Positions 1 to 9,715 of a stretch of DNA of 64,000 nucleotides are shown here, piece after piece. The DNA lies in NCBI GenBank assembly GCA_016842065.1, contig JAEPDS010000013.1:36790-100789 (forward strand), written 5' to 3'. Positions within the stretch are counted from its first letter, which is position 1. Each line of letters opens with the position of its first letter. Origin of the DNA: Candidatus Thiodiazotropha sp. 'RUGA' (GTDB lineage: Bacteria > Pseudomonadota > Gammaproteobacteria > Chromatiales > Chromatiaceae). The position numbers and the translations under genes were made by a program. Under the pieces are notes generated by a model, which saw only the letters and a program-made list of their open reading frames with translations, was not told the DNA's origin and searched no databases.

Positions 1-1361
1 CCACCAACCTGACGAATCAGATCCCAAAACCAGCTCTGTTCCCACATCGGAACTTCAGGCAGTGGTTCCATTGGCTGAGGGATATAGAAAGCCTCACTGA
101 TCACCTGCACTCTGTCGCCACGTTGAATGTCGAATCCAACCGCCTCTTTGACCAGGTTGGAGATGCGTGTGATCTCTTCCGCCGTGCGTTCCACCGGCAC
201 AGCCACACCATCCTCACCGGCCTGGTAACGATCATTCACCACAACAGCGACTGAGATTTTGCGCAGCCGACTGCTGGGCAGACGGGTATGGCTGATGGTC
301 TTATCCAGCTCAAAATTGCGGGTGGCCCGTTTGCTTGTATTGACCGGAGTGCCTCCGGCTTCACCCTCCGCACCACCAGCCACCTGAGGCGCATTCGCCG
401 CAACCGGAGGCTGATTGGTCAGTGCGCCTGGTACGCCCTGCACATCGTTCAACACAGATTGCTGCTCATTGATCTGTTCTGACCGCAGTGCGTTCACATC
501 CGGATTATAGTATTCCTGGGTCTGTTCAACATAGGTGAAATCCACATCGGCGGTCACTTCTGCACGCAGATTTTCCCGTCCGACTACAGGTTCAAGGATA
601 TCTTCAATCCGCTGCTTGTAGTGACCTTCAAGCTCACGGGTGTATTCAAACTGCCGGGAAGTCAGCTGCATTTCACGGCTGTCTTTCTTGGTGCTCAGCA
701 GACGCCCTTTCTGATCGACCACCGTGACATTGGAAACATCCAGTTCGGGTACGCTTGAGGCGACCAGATGGGTGATCGCTTCCACATGCCCCTTTTCCAG
801 ACTGCGTCCGGGATAGAGTTTCACCACCACCGACGCGCTGGGGAATTTTCTTTTACGGATAAACACCGACTGTTTCGGTGTTGCCAGATGTACCCTGGCG
901 CTATCCACATTGGCCATAGTCATGATCGAACGGGCCAGTTCCCCTTCGATGGCACGCTGATAACGGGCTGTCTCCACCAGTTTACTGGTTGAGAATCCGG
1001 TATCCTCCTGCATCAGTTCGAAACCGGTCGATCCGGAACGCGGCAAACCCTGGCCGGCAAGTTTCATCCGCGCCTCTTGCAGGCTGGAGCTGGGCACCAT
1101 CACAATGCCATTCGCCTGATCGATTTCATACTCGATACCGGCCTGCTGCAGAGCCTGAGAGATCTCCATGGCATCCTTGTTGGGAAGGTTACCGAACAGC
1201 GGCGCATAACTCGGCTTCTGGGTCCACAGCACAACGGCCACCCCCAAGGCGACACTGGCCGCTATCCCCACCATCACGGCGATCTGCCTGACGATGGGAT
1301 TGTCCTGTATACGCGCCACTTCGACTTCGTTTACTGCTTGTTCGGGAGTTACGGTTGCCAT
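1..1361 (-). CDS. fliF: Flagellar M-ring protein FliF (3' end cut by window edge)
   Basis: FliF forms the MS ring of the flagellar basal body in the inner membrane. About 453 codons are visible, reading from an ATG at 1361 off the left edge. The N-terminus MATVTPEQAVNEVEVARIQ leads into a hydrophobic helix at about residues 25-47, followed by the YscJ/FliF-type ring-building region with QGLPRSG and ATPKQSVF-like segments. The last visible residues, MWEQSWFWDLIRQVG, would precede the second membrane helix, so roughly the last 100 residues (second helix and FliG-binding tail) lie outside. An AAGGCG ribosome site sits just upstream. It follows fliE on the same strand, the usual fliEF order. Confidence 0.95.
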   Translation of the reverse strand, partial: MATVTPEQAVNEVEVARIQDNPIVRQIAVMVGIAASVALGVAVVLWTQKPSYAPLFGNLPNKDAMEISQALQQAGIEYEIDQANGIVMVPSSSLQEARMKLAGQGLPRSGSTGFELMQEDTGFSTSKLVETARYQRAIEGELARSIMTMANVDSARVHLATPKQSVFIRKRKFPSASVVVKLYPGRSLEKGHVEAITHLVASSVPELDVSNVTVVDQKGRLLSTKKDSREMQLTSRQFEYTRELEGHYKQRIEDILEPVVGRENLRAEVTADVDFTYVEQTQEYYNPDVNALRSEQINEQQSVLNDVQGVPGALTNQPPVAANAPQVAGGAEGEAGGTPVNTSKRATRNFELDKTISHTRLPSSRLRKISVAVVVNDRYQAGEDGVAVPVERTAEEITRISNLVKEAVGFDIQRGDRVQVISEAFYIPQPMEPLPEVPMWEQSWFWDLIRQVG

Positions 1362-1384
1362 TTTTCGCCTTCTTATTCAATCAG

Positions 1385-1705
1385 TTAGATTGGCATACTC
1401 ATTACGTCTTTGTAGGCCTCAACCAGCTTGTTGCGAACCTGCACCATGGCTTCGAAAGAGAGGCTGGATTTTTGTGCTGCAATCATTACCTGAGCCAGGT
1501 CCATCTCGCCCTCACCACTCTCAAAGCTGGTACGAAGTGCACTGGCTTCCTGTTGGATCGAGTTGACCCGGTCTATCGATTGCTTCAGCAGATCGGAAAA
1601 ATCGGCCCCTGAGGCTTTCGGTGACTCCTGCGCATTGTCAGCAGCTTGAGCAGACATCACCCGCATTTGCGCCAATACTTGATCGATGTTCATGCTGTTG
1701 TTCAT
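1385..1705 (-). CDS. fliE: Flagellar hook-basal body complex protein FliE
   Basis: FliE is the small adapter between the MS ring and the proximal rod. The 106-aa length is normal for the family. The C-terminal half, with the sequence DLAQVMIAAQKSSLSFEAM and a VRNKLVEAYKDVMSMPI-like end, is the conserved FliE signature. It is the first gene of a fliEF operon reading leftward, 23 bp before fliF. A sigma-54 type promoter lies about 40 bp upstream, overlapping the end of fleR, which suits class III control by FleR. Confidence 0.96.
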   Translation of the reverse strand: MNNSMNIDQVLAQMRVMSAQAADNAQESPKASGADFSDLLKQSIDRVNSIQQEASALRTSFESGEGEMDLAQVMIAAQKSSLSFEAMVQVRNKLVEAYKDVMSMPI

Positions 1706-1743
1706 TAGCGAAGCTCCGTTATCTTTATAACTACTTATGTCTA

Positions 1744-1759
1744 TGCACTATCCGCACCA
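1744..1759 (-). promoter_or_regulatory. Sigma-54 (-24/-12) promoter of fliE
   Basis: On the minus strand the site reads TGGTGCGGATAGTGCA, that is GG-N10-GC with TGG and TGCA matching the RpoN consensus TGGCACG-N4-TTGCA. The GC element is about 40 bp before the fliE ATG. In Pseudomonas and Vibrio the fliE operon is driven by sigma-54 with FleR/FlrC, the product of the gene immediately upstream here. Seen: the motif and spacing. Inferred: the activator. Confidence 0.7.
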
Positions 1760-1760
1760 G

Positions 1761-3101
1761 TTAACCTGGTATCGCCACACCCGCGTCACGCATACGGGCA
1801 ATCTTGTAGCGCAAGGTCCGTTCACTGATACCCAGACGACTGGCCACATGTTTTCTGCTGACCCCACCTTCACCCAGAGCATCCAGGATCATCTGCTCCT
1901 CCACTGAACGGAGATCATCGGGGAGTTTTCCGGCATTACCGGTCTGATGCTCCACCTCAGGCTTGGCATCAACTGCAGTCGATTCAAAGCAGAGATCATC
2001 GACACCGATCTCACCACTGCCATTGAGAATCAATGCGCGCTGCATCAGATTGTCCAGCTCCCGAACGTTGCCGGGCCAAGGGTGAACCAAGAGTTGTTGC
2101 TCTGCCGCGTCACTGAACTGAGGCAGTTTTTGGCCAGGTCGTAGACTCTTCTGCAACAGATGGTTCGCCAGCGGCAGGATATCCCGTTGTCGATCACGCA
2201 GCGGTGGCAAAGTCAGTGGGAAGACATTCAGGCGATAGTAGAGGTCTTCACGAAATCTACCGGCCGAGACCTCCTCACGAAGCTTGCGATTGGTTGTCGC
2301 CAGAACCCGTACATCCAGTTCAATCATTTTGCGACCGCCCAGTCTTTCCAGCTCCTTCTCCTGCAGTACTCTTAGCAATTTGGCCTGCAGAGCCAGACTC
2401 ATCTCAGAGATCTCATCCAACAACAGGGTGCCGCCCTGGGCCTGTTCAAATTTACCGGCCGTGGCCTGATAGGCACCGGTAAAGGCCCCTTTTTCATAAC
2501 CGAACAGCACCGCTTCGAGCATGTTTTCAGGAATCGCTGCACAGTTGATCGCGATAAACGGCCCACTGTTTCGTGGTGAATGCTGATGGATATAGCGGGC
2601 GAACACTTCCTTACCCGTACCGCTCTCGCCGTTCAACAATACCGTGGCCTCGCTTTGCGCCACCCGATGGGCCAATTCGAGTACTTCACGGCTACGTACA
2701 TCTTCAGTAACCGGTCCGGCATCGGCTGCATCCACCAGCGGCAGAATATTACCCGCCACTTTACTGACCAGAACTTCCGCCTCAAACGGTTTGACCAGAT
2801 AGTCGACCGCACCGTCATGCATCGCCATTACCGCTTTTTCAATACTGCCATAGGCGGTCATCAACAGAACCGGCAGCTCGGGATAGCCTTTTCTGACCTC
2901 CCGCAACAGGGTATGACCATCCATGGGTTGCATCTGTACATCACTGACAACCATGCCAACAGGCGCTTGCTTCAACAGCTCAAGGGCCGATCTGCCATCT
3001 TCTGCGGTGACCACTGAATAATCCGCCAGCTCGAGGGTATCGCGCAGTGCTTCCCGCAATGCAGGATCGTCTTCTACTATCAGCACCGTCGTTTGACTCA
3101 T
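1761..3101 (-). CDS. fleR: Sigma-54 dependent response regulator FleR/FlrC
   Basis: This response regulator activates sigma-54 promoters of the middle flagellar genes. The order is a receiver domain (residues 1-120, phosphoacceptor D54 in VVSDVQMQPMDG, K104 in LVKPF), an AAA+ domain with Walker A GESGTGKE at 158-165 and the sigma-54 contact loop GAFTGA at 205-210, and a C-terminal Fis-type helix-turn-helix (GGVSRKHVASRLGISERTL). The 446-aa length is typical. Its start overlaps the end of fleS by 4 bp, so kinase and regulator are translationally coupled. Confidence 0.95.
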   Translation of the reverse strand: MSQTTVLIVEDDPALREALRDTLELADYSVVTAEDGRSALELLKQAPVGMVVSDVQMQPMDGHTLLREVRKGYPELPVLLMTAYGSIEKAVMAMHDGAVDYLVKPFEAEVLVSKVAGNILPLVDAADAGPVTEDVRSREVLELAHRVAQSEATVLLNGESGTGKEVFARYIHQHSPRNSGPFIAINCAAIPENMLEAVLFGYEKGAFTGAYQATAGKFEQAQGGTLLLDEISEMSLALQAKLLRVLQEKELERLGGRKMIELDVRVLATTNRKLREEVSAGRFREDLYYRLNVFPLTLPPLRDRQRDILPLANHLLQKSLRPGQKLPQFSDAAEQQLLVHPWPGNVRELDNLMQRALILNGSGEIGVDDLCFESTAVDAKPEVEHQTGNAGKLPDDLRSVEEQMILDALGEGGVSRKHVASRLGISERTLRYKIARMRDAGVAIPG

Positions 3102-4330
3102 GACAGGCTCCTTATCTGTGCAACGCCAAGCGTCTGTTTTTCTTTGTTGAATCCCACGGGAGAAAGCGGCTCGATTGCCGGTGAGACAAGTGGAAAATGG
3201 ATTTGAAAGAGTGCCCCGCCAAGCGTCGAGTGACTCGCCAGAATCTCACCACCATGGTTAAGCACCAGATTCTGCACCACCGCCAAACCTAAGCCGGTAC
3301 CGCCGCTTCTGGTAGTGAAAAATGGATCAAAAATTCGTGGTAACAGCTCATCGGAGATGCCATTACCATCATCGGCCAGATGAATCTCTATCTCATCTTC
3401 AACATGCAGTGCGATCTGAACAATCTTCGCACCCTGCTGAATTGCATTTTCAAGAAGATTACTCAACATACCCAGTAAGGCATCCTCACGCCCTAACATG
3501 ACCGCCTCTCCCTGACTCTGATCATCGATCACCAATGAGACGCCACTCTGTTGCAGATCATGCTCGACTGTCGAGGTAAAACGCTTAAGCAGCTCACTCA
3601 TCAGAATGCGCGATTCGCCCGCATCTTCGCCCCGGGCAAACATCAGGATGTCGTGAATTTGACGCTCCATATGCTGCAAACGATCTCTCAACTTCAAGGT
3701 AAACTGTTGGCGTTTGGCCGGATTCAGATCATCACTGGCAAGATGGGAAGCATAGAGTAAGGCGCTGCTCAGCGGGGTACGCATCTGATGGGCCAGTTGA
3801 GCGGACATTTCGCCCATTGCGGTCAACCGCTCACGACGGTTGAGTCGTTCCTGCAGCTTGCGGGTTTCGGTGACATCGACCAATACCAGAATATAGCCAG
3901 GCGCCTGTTCCAGGCGACTGGATGACAGTGTCAGCAAATGACCGCTGAGCAGCTTCATCTCGTTGCCTTTGATCACACCGCCCAATGCCTTTTGATGAAT
4001 AACCTCAGGCCATGGGGTCATGGCCTCCAGGTTGCCCAGCAGACGTTCTGCAGCCGGGTTGAACTCACGGATCCGCTCTTCACCATCGAGCACGATCACC
4101 GCTGCAGGCAGGGTCTCCAGCAACCTCTCCAGACGATCGGCCAAACGCTCTTTCTCAGCCAGCTGCACCATTCGCTCACTACGCGCTGCAGCCAGCTCCT
4201 GACTCAGTTCCAGAACCTGGGATTGCAACTGCTGGTAGGAGCCGGTCAACTCTTCGGAGAGCTGATTGAACATATTGAAGGCCGCCTCAAGGGCGTGTTG
4301 TCGATCGGCAAGTGATGGTTTTGGTGACAC
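3098..4330 (-). CDS. fleS: Sensor histidine kinase FleS/FlrB
   Basis: This cytoplasmic histidine kinase is the partner of FleR. The 410-aa chain has an N-terminal coiled-coil (about 25-70), a PAS domain (about 70-155), the HisKA H-box around H181 (LAHQMRTPLSSALL), and a HATPase_c domain with N, G1 and G2 boxes (LLENAIQQ, DDGNGIS, GGTGLGLAVVQNL). No membrane segments are visible, as expected for FleS/FlrB, which senses basal-body assembly rather than an outside ligand. It is the first gene of the fleSR pair and has its own sigma-54 promoter upstream. Confidence 0.94.
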   Translation of the reverse strand: MSPKPSLADRQHALEAAFNMFNQLSEELTGSYQQLQSQVLELSQELAAARSERMVQLAEKERLADRLERLLETLPAAVIVLDGEERIREFNPAAERLLGNLEAMTPWPEVIHQKALGGVIKGNEMKLLSGHLLTLSSSRLEQAPGYILVLVDVTETRKLQERLNRRERLTAMGEMSAQLAHQMRTPLSSALLYASHLASDDLNPAKRQQFTLKLRDRLQHMERQIHDILMFARGEDAGESRILMSELLKRFTSTVEHDLQQSGVSLVIDDQSQGEAVMLGREDALLGMLSNLLENAIQQGAKIVQIALHVEDEIEIHLADDGNGISDELLPRIFDPFFTTRSGGTGLGLAVVQNLVLNHGGEILASHSTLGGALFQIHFPLVSPAIEPLSPVGFNKEKQTLGVAQIRSLS

Positions 4331-4375
4331 GTCGATAGCCTCTGTAGTCAGTCTTCATTCATCAATGACTAAAGA

Positions 4376-4391
4376 GGCAAAATGTGTGCCT
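4376..4391 (-). promoter_or_regulatory. Sigma-54 (-24/-12) promoter of fleSR
   Basis: The minus strand reads AGGCACACATTTTGCC, an almost perfect GGCAC-N5-TTGC element with GG and GC ten bases apart. The -12 element lies about 47 bp upstream of the fleS ATG. In Pseudomonas, fleSR is transcribed by RpoN with FleQ, and fleQ is the next gene upstream here. Confidence 0.8.
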
Positions 4392-4445
4392 ATATTGTGT
4401 TTTTCTTAATTTTCAGTAGGTTATGATTTATAAACTGAAGAGACG

Positions 4446-5918
4446 TCAAATTCCCGTCGACTCTGTTTGACGCTGAAGGCCATATTTCCGTAACTTCTCC
4501 ACCAGGGTGGTACGACGCATGTGCAGGCGTTTTGCAGCATGGGCAACGATTCCGTCCGACTCATCCAGGGCCTGTTGAATGAGACTCTGTTCGAGTGAGT
4601 TGAGGTGGGCCTTGAGATCGATACCGTCATTCGGCAATCTTGGCGCATTCTGGGTTGTGCCAGGCTCATCCCCCTCAAGACTGACCTGTGGCAGCTTGGT
4701 GGTATCGATCAATTCAGCGGCCGGTTTGAACTTCTCCGGCAGTTCCCCTATATCCACAACGCCATAGGGATAGAGGATCGCCAAGCGTTCGATCAGATTG
4801 GCCAGTTCCCTGACATTTCCCGGCCAGCGGTAGTGACTCAAAGCCGCAATTGCTGCCGGGGTCAATCTCACTGAACCCCGCTTCTCATTTTCGATCCGGT
4901 GGATCAGATCATTCACCAGCACCGGGATATCTTCAACCCGATCCCTGAGTGGTGGCATCTCAATCGGGAAGACGTTGAGACGATAGAAAAGATCTTCACG
5001 AAAATCACCGTTTTTGATTGCCGATTCGAGATTACGGTGGGTCGCAGCGATGATCCGCACATTACATGGGATGGTCTTGTTGCTGCCGACACGTTCAAAT
5101 GAACGTTCCTGCAGCACTCTCAGCAGTTTTACCTGCATCGGCATGCTCATATCACCGATCTCATCGAGAAACAGCGTGCCCCCCTCAGCCATCTCAAAAC
5201 GGCCCTGACGGGCGCTGATTGCCCCGGTAAACGCCCCCTTTTCATGACCAAACAACTCGCTTTCCAGCAGATCACCCGGAATCGCGCCGCAATTCACCGG
5301 CACAAACGGTTTGCCACGCCGAACCGAGTGAAAATGGAGTTTACGGGCAACCACCTCTTTACCGGTGCCCGACTCACCAAGAATCAGAACGGTCGCCTCG
5401 GAATCGGCAACCTGTTCGATCATCTTGTTGACCTGGCGTGTCGCGCGGCTGCTTCCGGAGAGACTGCGGAACAGCTCCACCGGGCGTGAACTGGCTGCTT
5501 CAGGATTTTTCAGCTCCTGAAACACCTGCGCCTTGTGAGCCAACGCCATAAGATCGTCGTAGAGGGTGGGCAGCTTGAAACTGCCAATGACATTTTCCAA
5601 ACCCTCGAACAGTTGAGGTGCGCCCTCCTGCTCATCATAGATTTGAAATACCGGCAGATAGGGATAGCTCTCGGCAAGATCCTTGACCACCGCCAGTTGC
5701 TTATCACGCCCCTCTCCGGCGCCAACCATAACGGACACACAGTTATACCGACTCTGTTCACTGAGTTCGATCTGAGAGACGTCATCAACCACAACCACAT
5801 CCCCTTCAACAAAGCTCAGAATGTGTTGTAGATAATTTTGACGCTGATCGTCTTGATCGAAAAGATAAATACAGAGATTGGGAAACACTGAACCGTCTTT
5901 GTCAGAACTCTGCCCCAT
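4446..5918 (-). CDS. fleQ: Flagellar master regulator FleQ/FlrA
   Basis: FleQ is the top-level sigma-54 activator of flagellar genes and, in Pseudomonas, a c-di-GMP-binding regulator of matrix genes. The 490-aa protein has an N-terminal FleQ-type receiver-like domain (residues about 14-130) without the usual phosphoacceptor pocket, then AAA+ with Walker A GESGTGKE at 181-188, GAFTGA at 228-233 and Walker [11 protein letters not shown] at 246-255, then a Fis-type helix-turn-helix near 457-480 ([20 protein letters not shown]). It lies upstream of fleSR, the Pseudomonas gene order. Confidence 0.95.
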   Translation of the reverse strand: MGQSSDKDGSVFPNLCIYLFDQDDQRQNYLQHILSFVEGDVVVVDDVSQIELSEQSRYNCVSVMVGAGEGRDKQLAVVKDLAESYPYLPVFQIYDEQEGAPQLFEGLENVIGSFKLPTLYDDLMALAHKAQVFQELKNPEAASSRPVELFRSLSGSSRATRQVNKMIEQVADSEATVLILGESGTGKEVVARKLHFHSVRRGKPFVPVNCGAIPGDLLESELFGHEKGAFTGAISARQGRFEMAEGGTLFLDEIGDMSMPMQVKLLRVLQERSFERVGSNKTIPCNVRIIAATHRNLESAIKNGDFREDLFYRLNVFPIEMPPLRDRVEDIPVLVNDLIHRIENEKRGSVRLTPAAIAALSHYRWPGNVRELANLIERLAILYPYGVVDIGELPEKFKPAAELIDTTKLPQVSLEGDEPGTTQNAPRLPNDGIDLKAHLNSLEQSLIQQALDESDGIVAHAAKRLHMRRTTLVEKLRKYGLQRQTESTGI

Positions 5919-6201
5919 TCATCAGGCCCTACTTGCGGTGAGAATTTCGTAGCAATGGTGCGAAGTTAAGCAGCATTTTTGCAAAATGTCAAAATTACGG
6001 CGATCCAAGATTTTAATTAAACAAGTTCTATTAAGATATTGTTATTAAATAAGGTTAGCAGAAATATCGGATGATATTGATATCTTCTCTTCGCAGTAGT
6101 TTAATTCCCAGAATAGGAATTAGAAAGTAGGTTAACTAGTGATTTATCAATAAAATTGGATATATACTTACATTTGTACAGGTTGTATCTAAAATAGCTC
6201 C
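5919..6201. promoter_or_regulatory. Divergent intergenic region between fleQ and FHA gene
   Basis: This 283-bp stretch separates the divergent fleQ and FHA genes. It is clearly richer in A and T than the coding DNA on either side and must hold the promoters for both. No convincing -35/-10 pair, operator or hairpin could be assigned by eye. Confidence 0.5.
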
Positions 6202-6843
6202 ATGCCAAAACTAACCCTCTCCTTCAAAGGTCGAGTTATCGACGTTTTTCACCTTGAGGCCGATTCGACAAAGATCGGTCGCGATCCGGACTGCGCCATC
6301 TCCATCGATAGCCTGGCCATCGCGCCACTGCAAGCCACCATCACAGAATCCGGCGATGTCTATCGCCTGGAAGCTCAGGATGAAGAATTTCCGGTACTGG
6401 TCAACCATGAAAAGACAGAAGAGATCAATCTCCATCATGGTGATGTCATACAGATCGGCAAGCACACCCTCACCTTTGCTGAGGACGTGATGGAACTGGG
6501 TGCGGACCTTACTCTCTCCCCTGGCGCAGCGGACGAGCAACCCAAGGCAGAAACAGAAGATGAGGTTGAGGAGGAAGAGGACGCTTCCTCCAGTGTGCTA
6601 CAGATTGTTAATGGTGACAATTTCGGCCGCATAATCTCGCTACACCGCCATATGACCCGCATCGGGCATACCGGTGGTGATTGCGCCATGATCGCCCGTC
6701 GTGAAGAGGGTTACTACATCTCCTTTCTCGAAGGGATCAATCCACCCACAGTAAACAAGCAGCCTCTTGCAGATCAGGGTCAACTGTTGAATGACGGGGA
6801 TTTGATCGAAGTGGGTGGTACACAGATGCAGTTTCACGCCTAA
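6202..6843 (+). CDS. Tandem FHA-domain protein
   Basis: The 213-aa cytoplasmic protein has two forkhead-associated phosphopeptide-binding domains. The first covers about residues 3-92 (KIGRDPDCAISIDSLAIAPLQATI, the FHA GR...S..H-like core). An acidic linker (about 112-128, rich in Glu and Asp) joins it to the second domain, about 130-213 (RIGHTGGDCAMIARREEGYYI). FHA domains bind phosphothreonine; the ligand here is unknown. The PilZ gene follows 9 bp later on the same strand, so the two are very likely co-transcribed. No kinase is visible nearby. Confidence 0.85.
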   Translation: MPKLTLSFKGRVIDVFHLEADSTKIGRDPDCAISIDSLAIAPLQATITESGDVYRLEAQDEEFPVLVNHEKTEEINLHHGDVIQIGKHTLTFAEDVMELGADLTLSPGAADEQPKAETEDEVEEEEDASSSVLQIVNGDNFGRIISLHRHMTRIGHTGGDCAMIARREEGYYISFLEGINPPTVNKQPLADQGQLLNDGDLIEVGGTQMQFHA

Positions 6844-6852
6844 GAGCCAATT

Positions 6853-7218
6853 ATGAGTGATCAAGAAAACAAAGAGCGCAGACGTTTTCACCGCATCATT
6901 TTCGACGCTCGGGCAACCCTTGAAACCAGCAGCGGCAACTATGAAACGGAACTGATCGATATCTCCTTGAAAGGCGCCTTGGCTAAGATACCGACAGCCT
7001 GGTCACCCGAGGTGGGAGAGAGCGTCACCCTGAAAGTGCTGTTGGACGATGGGGGCACCATTTCGATGCTGGCCTCTTGCGCCCATGTGGAAAAAGATCA
7101 GATCGGCCTGCTCTGTGAAGAGATCGATATGATCAGCATCTCCCTGCTGCGCCGCCTGGTAGAATTGAATATCGGTGACGACATCATCCTGCAGAGAGAT
7201 CTGGAAGCACTCGGCTAA
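6853..7218 (+). CDS. PilZ-domain c-di-GMP-binding protein
   Basis: This 121-aa protein is essentially a single PilZ domain. It shows the arginine motif near residues 8-13 (RRRFHR) and the second c-di-GMP contact motif D-I-S-L-K-G (DxSxxG) near residue 36. Both motifs needed for cyclic-di-GMP binding are intact, so ligand binding is likely. It follows the FHA gene by 9 bp. Position next to fleQ suggests a role in motility or surface behaviour, which is inference. The start ATG follows AGAGCC, a weak ribosome site. Confidence 0.9.
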   Translation: MSDQENKERRRFHRIIFDARATLETSSGNYETELIDISLKGALAKIPTAWSPEVGESVTLKVLLDDGGTISMLASCAHVEKDQIGLLCEEIDMISISLLRRLVELNIGDDIILQRDLEALG

Positions 7219-7241
7219 GCGGGCTGTGCTCTACTGCCATC

Positions 7242-8615
7242 TCAAGTAATCTCTAGAACCTCAGCCAGCGTCTCAACCGGAACCACTTCGAGACCTTCAA
7301 TTGGTTGTTTCGGGGCGTTGGCTTTAGGCACCACCGCCCGTTTGAAACCATGTTTCGCTGCCTCACGCAACCGTTCCGGTCCGTTTGGAACCGGCCTGAT
7401 CTCCCCGGTCAGCCCCAATTCACCGAAAACCACCAGCCCTTGATCGAGTGGTCGATTGCGGAAACTGGAGAGGGCTGCCATCAACACAGCCAGATCGGAT
7501 GCGGTCTCCGTGATCCGCACACCGCCAACCACATTCACATAGACATCCTGGTCGAACATGCCGATACCGCCATGCCGATGGAGCACCGCCAGCAACATGG
7601 AGAGTCGGTTCTGCTCCAGTCCCAGGGTGATACGTCGCGGATTGGCCAGGGGACTCTCATCCACCAGCGCCTGAACCTCGACCAGCAGCGGACGGGTTCC
7701 CTCACGGGTCACCAGAATCACACTGCCCGGCACCTGCTCCGCCTGGCGTGACAGAAATATGGCGGAGGGGTTGCTGACCGCCTTCAAACCCTTATCGGTC
7801 ATAGCAAACATGCCCAGTTCATTGACCGCACCAAAACGATTCTTGATGGTACGGATCAGACGAAACTGACTCCCCGACTCCCCTTCGAAGTAGAGCACCG
7901 TATCCACCATGTGCTCCAGCACCCTGGGTCCAGCCAGGCTGCCCTCCTTCGTCACGTGGCCAACCAGAAACAGTGCGGTACCGGTGCGCTTGGCGTAATG
8001 CACCAGTTGCGCCGTTGCCTCCCGCACCTGGGAGACGGAGCCCGGTGCCGACTGCAGCAGTTCGGTGTACATGGTCTGGATTGAATCCAACACCATCACC
8101 TGGGGCTTCTCCTGCTCGGCGACCGCGATAATCCGCTCAACACAGGTTTCGGGTAACAGTTTCAACTTGTCTACCGCCAGATCGAGTCGTTTGGCACGCA
8201 ATGAAATCTGACGCGGAGACTCTTCGCCGGACACGTATAGAGAGTGCATGTTCACAGACAGTCTGGCCAGGGTCTGAATCAGCAGAGTTGACTTGCCGAT
8301 ACCGGGGTCACCACCAATCAGCACCACAGAACCTTCAACCAGACCACCACCCAACACCCGATCGAGTTCCGCGCTGTCGGTTGTGGTACGGGCCTCATGC
8401 TCTATCTCAACCTCGGTCAACGGCATCACCTGCTGACCACCGGTTCCCGCATAACCGGCAAAGCGCCCCTTGGAAGATGTGGTCGGGGCCAGGCTCTCCT
8501 CCAGCACATTCCAGGAGTGGCACTCGGAACACTGACCGGACCATTTGGCAAAACTGGCGCCACAGGCACTGCAGACATATTGGGTTTTAGCCGCTTTTTT
8601 ACCGCCCTGTGCCAT
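7242..8615 (-). CDS. radA: DNA repair protein RadA (Sms)
   Basis: RadA is a DnaB-type DNA helicase that helps branch migration in recombination. The 457-aa protein has an N-terminal C4 zinc finger (CSACGASFAKWSGQCSEC), a RecA-like ATPase core with Walker A GGDPGIGKST, the RadA-specific KNRFGAVNE motif, and a C-terminal Lon-protease-like domain. Its start shares one base with the end of alr, so it is the last gene of a dnaB-alr-radA string. It ends 23 bp from the convergent PilZ gene with no obvious terminator between them. Confidence 0.97.
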   Translation of the reverse strand: MAQGGKKAAKTQYVCSACGASFAKWSGQCSECHSWNVLEESLAPTTSSKGRFAGYAGTGGQQVMPLTEVEIEHEARTTTDSAELDRVLGGGLVEGSVVLIGGDPGIGKSTLLIQTLARLSVNMHSLYVSGEESPRQISLRAKRLDLAVDKLKLLPETCVERIIAVAEQEKPQVMVLDSIQTMYTELLQSAPGSVSQVREATAQLVHYAKRTGTALFLVGHVTKEGSLAGPRVLEHMVDTVLYFEGESGSQFRLIRTIKNRFGAVNELGMFAMTDKGLKAVSNPSAIFLSRQAEQVPGSVILVTREGTRPLLVEVQALVDESPLANPRRITLGLEQNRLSMLLAVLHRHGGIGMFDQDVYVNVVGGVRITETASDLAVLMAALSSFRNRPLDQGLVVFGELGLTGEIRPVPNGPERLREAAKHGFKRAVVPKANAPKQPIEGLEVVPVETLAEVLEIT

Positions 8616-9715
8616 TATCCCTCCCGCTGCTGGCGATTGAGATCATGAAATCGAACCCGTCGTTTGACCCCACAGAGCAGTTCATAGGCGATGGTACCCG
8701 CCTGCCGGGCGATCTCCTCCACCGGTAATTCCCCTCCCCACAGCACCACTTCATCGCCAACCTCTATTCCGCTCAGCGCCCTGGCATCGACACACAGCAT
8801 GTCCATCGAAACCCGTCCTATCAGCGGCAGGCGAACCCCTTTGACCAGCACCGGCGTACCGTTCGGCGCATGACGTGGATAACCGTCCCCATAGCCAATC
8901 GCGACCACGGCCACCGGCATGGCTTCAGGACAGACATAACTCCCCCCATAGCCGATTGCATCACCCGCCTGACAGGATTTCACCGCCATCACACGACTGC
9001 TCAGAGTCATCACCGGTTGCAGTCCCAACTCTGCTGCGGTTGTATTGATGAAAGGGGAAGCACCATACAACATGATACCGGGCCGCACCCAATCAAGATG
9101 GGTAGCCGGATTTGCCAACAGCCCGGCTGAATTAGCCAATGAACGTGCTTTATAGGGGGATGGATCGATCTGCATCAGCTGTTCACACTGGGAGGCCGTC
9201 ATCGGATCGTCCGGATCATCTCCATTCGCCAGATGACTCAACAGATTGATATCAGCAACAACCGGCAGAGCCTTGAGTTGCGTCAGGCTCTGCTTAAGCT
9301 CATCCGGTGTAAACCCCAATCTGTGCATGCCGCTATCGAGCTTTAGCCAGACTGATAGCCGTTGACCGGTTGAGGCGAGGGAATCTAAAACAGCCAACTG
9401 ATCTCGATGATGCACCACGACCTGCAGGTCTGCAGCGATCGCCTGTTCGAAATCCGATCGACTGATGCAGGCAGAGAGCACCAACAGGGGCTTGACCACA
9501 CCCTGCTGTCTGAGTGCCAGGGCTTCATCAAGCCGCGCGACGGCAAGCCCATCCGCTTCCTGCAGAGCCTCTGCAATCCGTAACAGCCCATGGCCGTAGC
9601 CATCCGCTTTGATGACCGCCCAGATTCGACTCCTGTCTGCAGCCTGTCGGGCAAGTCTCAGATTGTGCCTCAGGGCAGCATGGTCGATCGATGCCTGCGG
9701 CGCAAACTCCATCAA
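8615..9715 (-). CDS. alr: Alanine racemase
   Basis: This PLP enzyme interconverts L- and D-alanine for peptidoglycan. The pyridoxal lysine is K36 in AVIKADGYGHG, and the catalytic tyrosine lies in the AIGYGDGYPRHAP segment of the C-terminal barrel. The 366-aa length is standard. It overlaps the end of dnaB by 4 bp, the common dnaB-alr order in gammaproteobacteria. Confidence 0.97.
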   Translation of the reverse strand: MMEFAPQASIDHAALRHNLRLARQAADRSRIWAVIKADGYGHGLLRIAEALQEADGLAVARLDEALALRQQGVVKPLLVLSACISRSDFEQAIAADLQVVVHHRDQLAVLDSLASTGQRLSVWLKLDSGMHRLGFTPDELKQSLTQLKALPVVADINLLSHLANGDDPDDPMTASQCEQLMQIDPSPYKARSLANSAGLLANPATHLDWVRPGIMLYGASPFINTTAAELGLQPVMTLSSRVMAVKSCQAGDAIGYGGSYVCPEAMPVAVVAIGYGDGYPRHAPNGTPVLVKGVRLPLIGRVSMDMLCVDARALSGIEVGDEVVLWGGELPVEEIARQAGTIAYELLCGVKRRVRFHDLNRQQREG

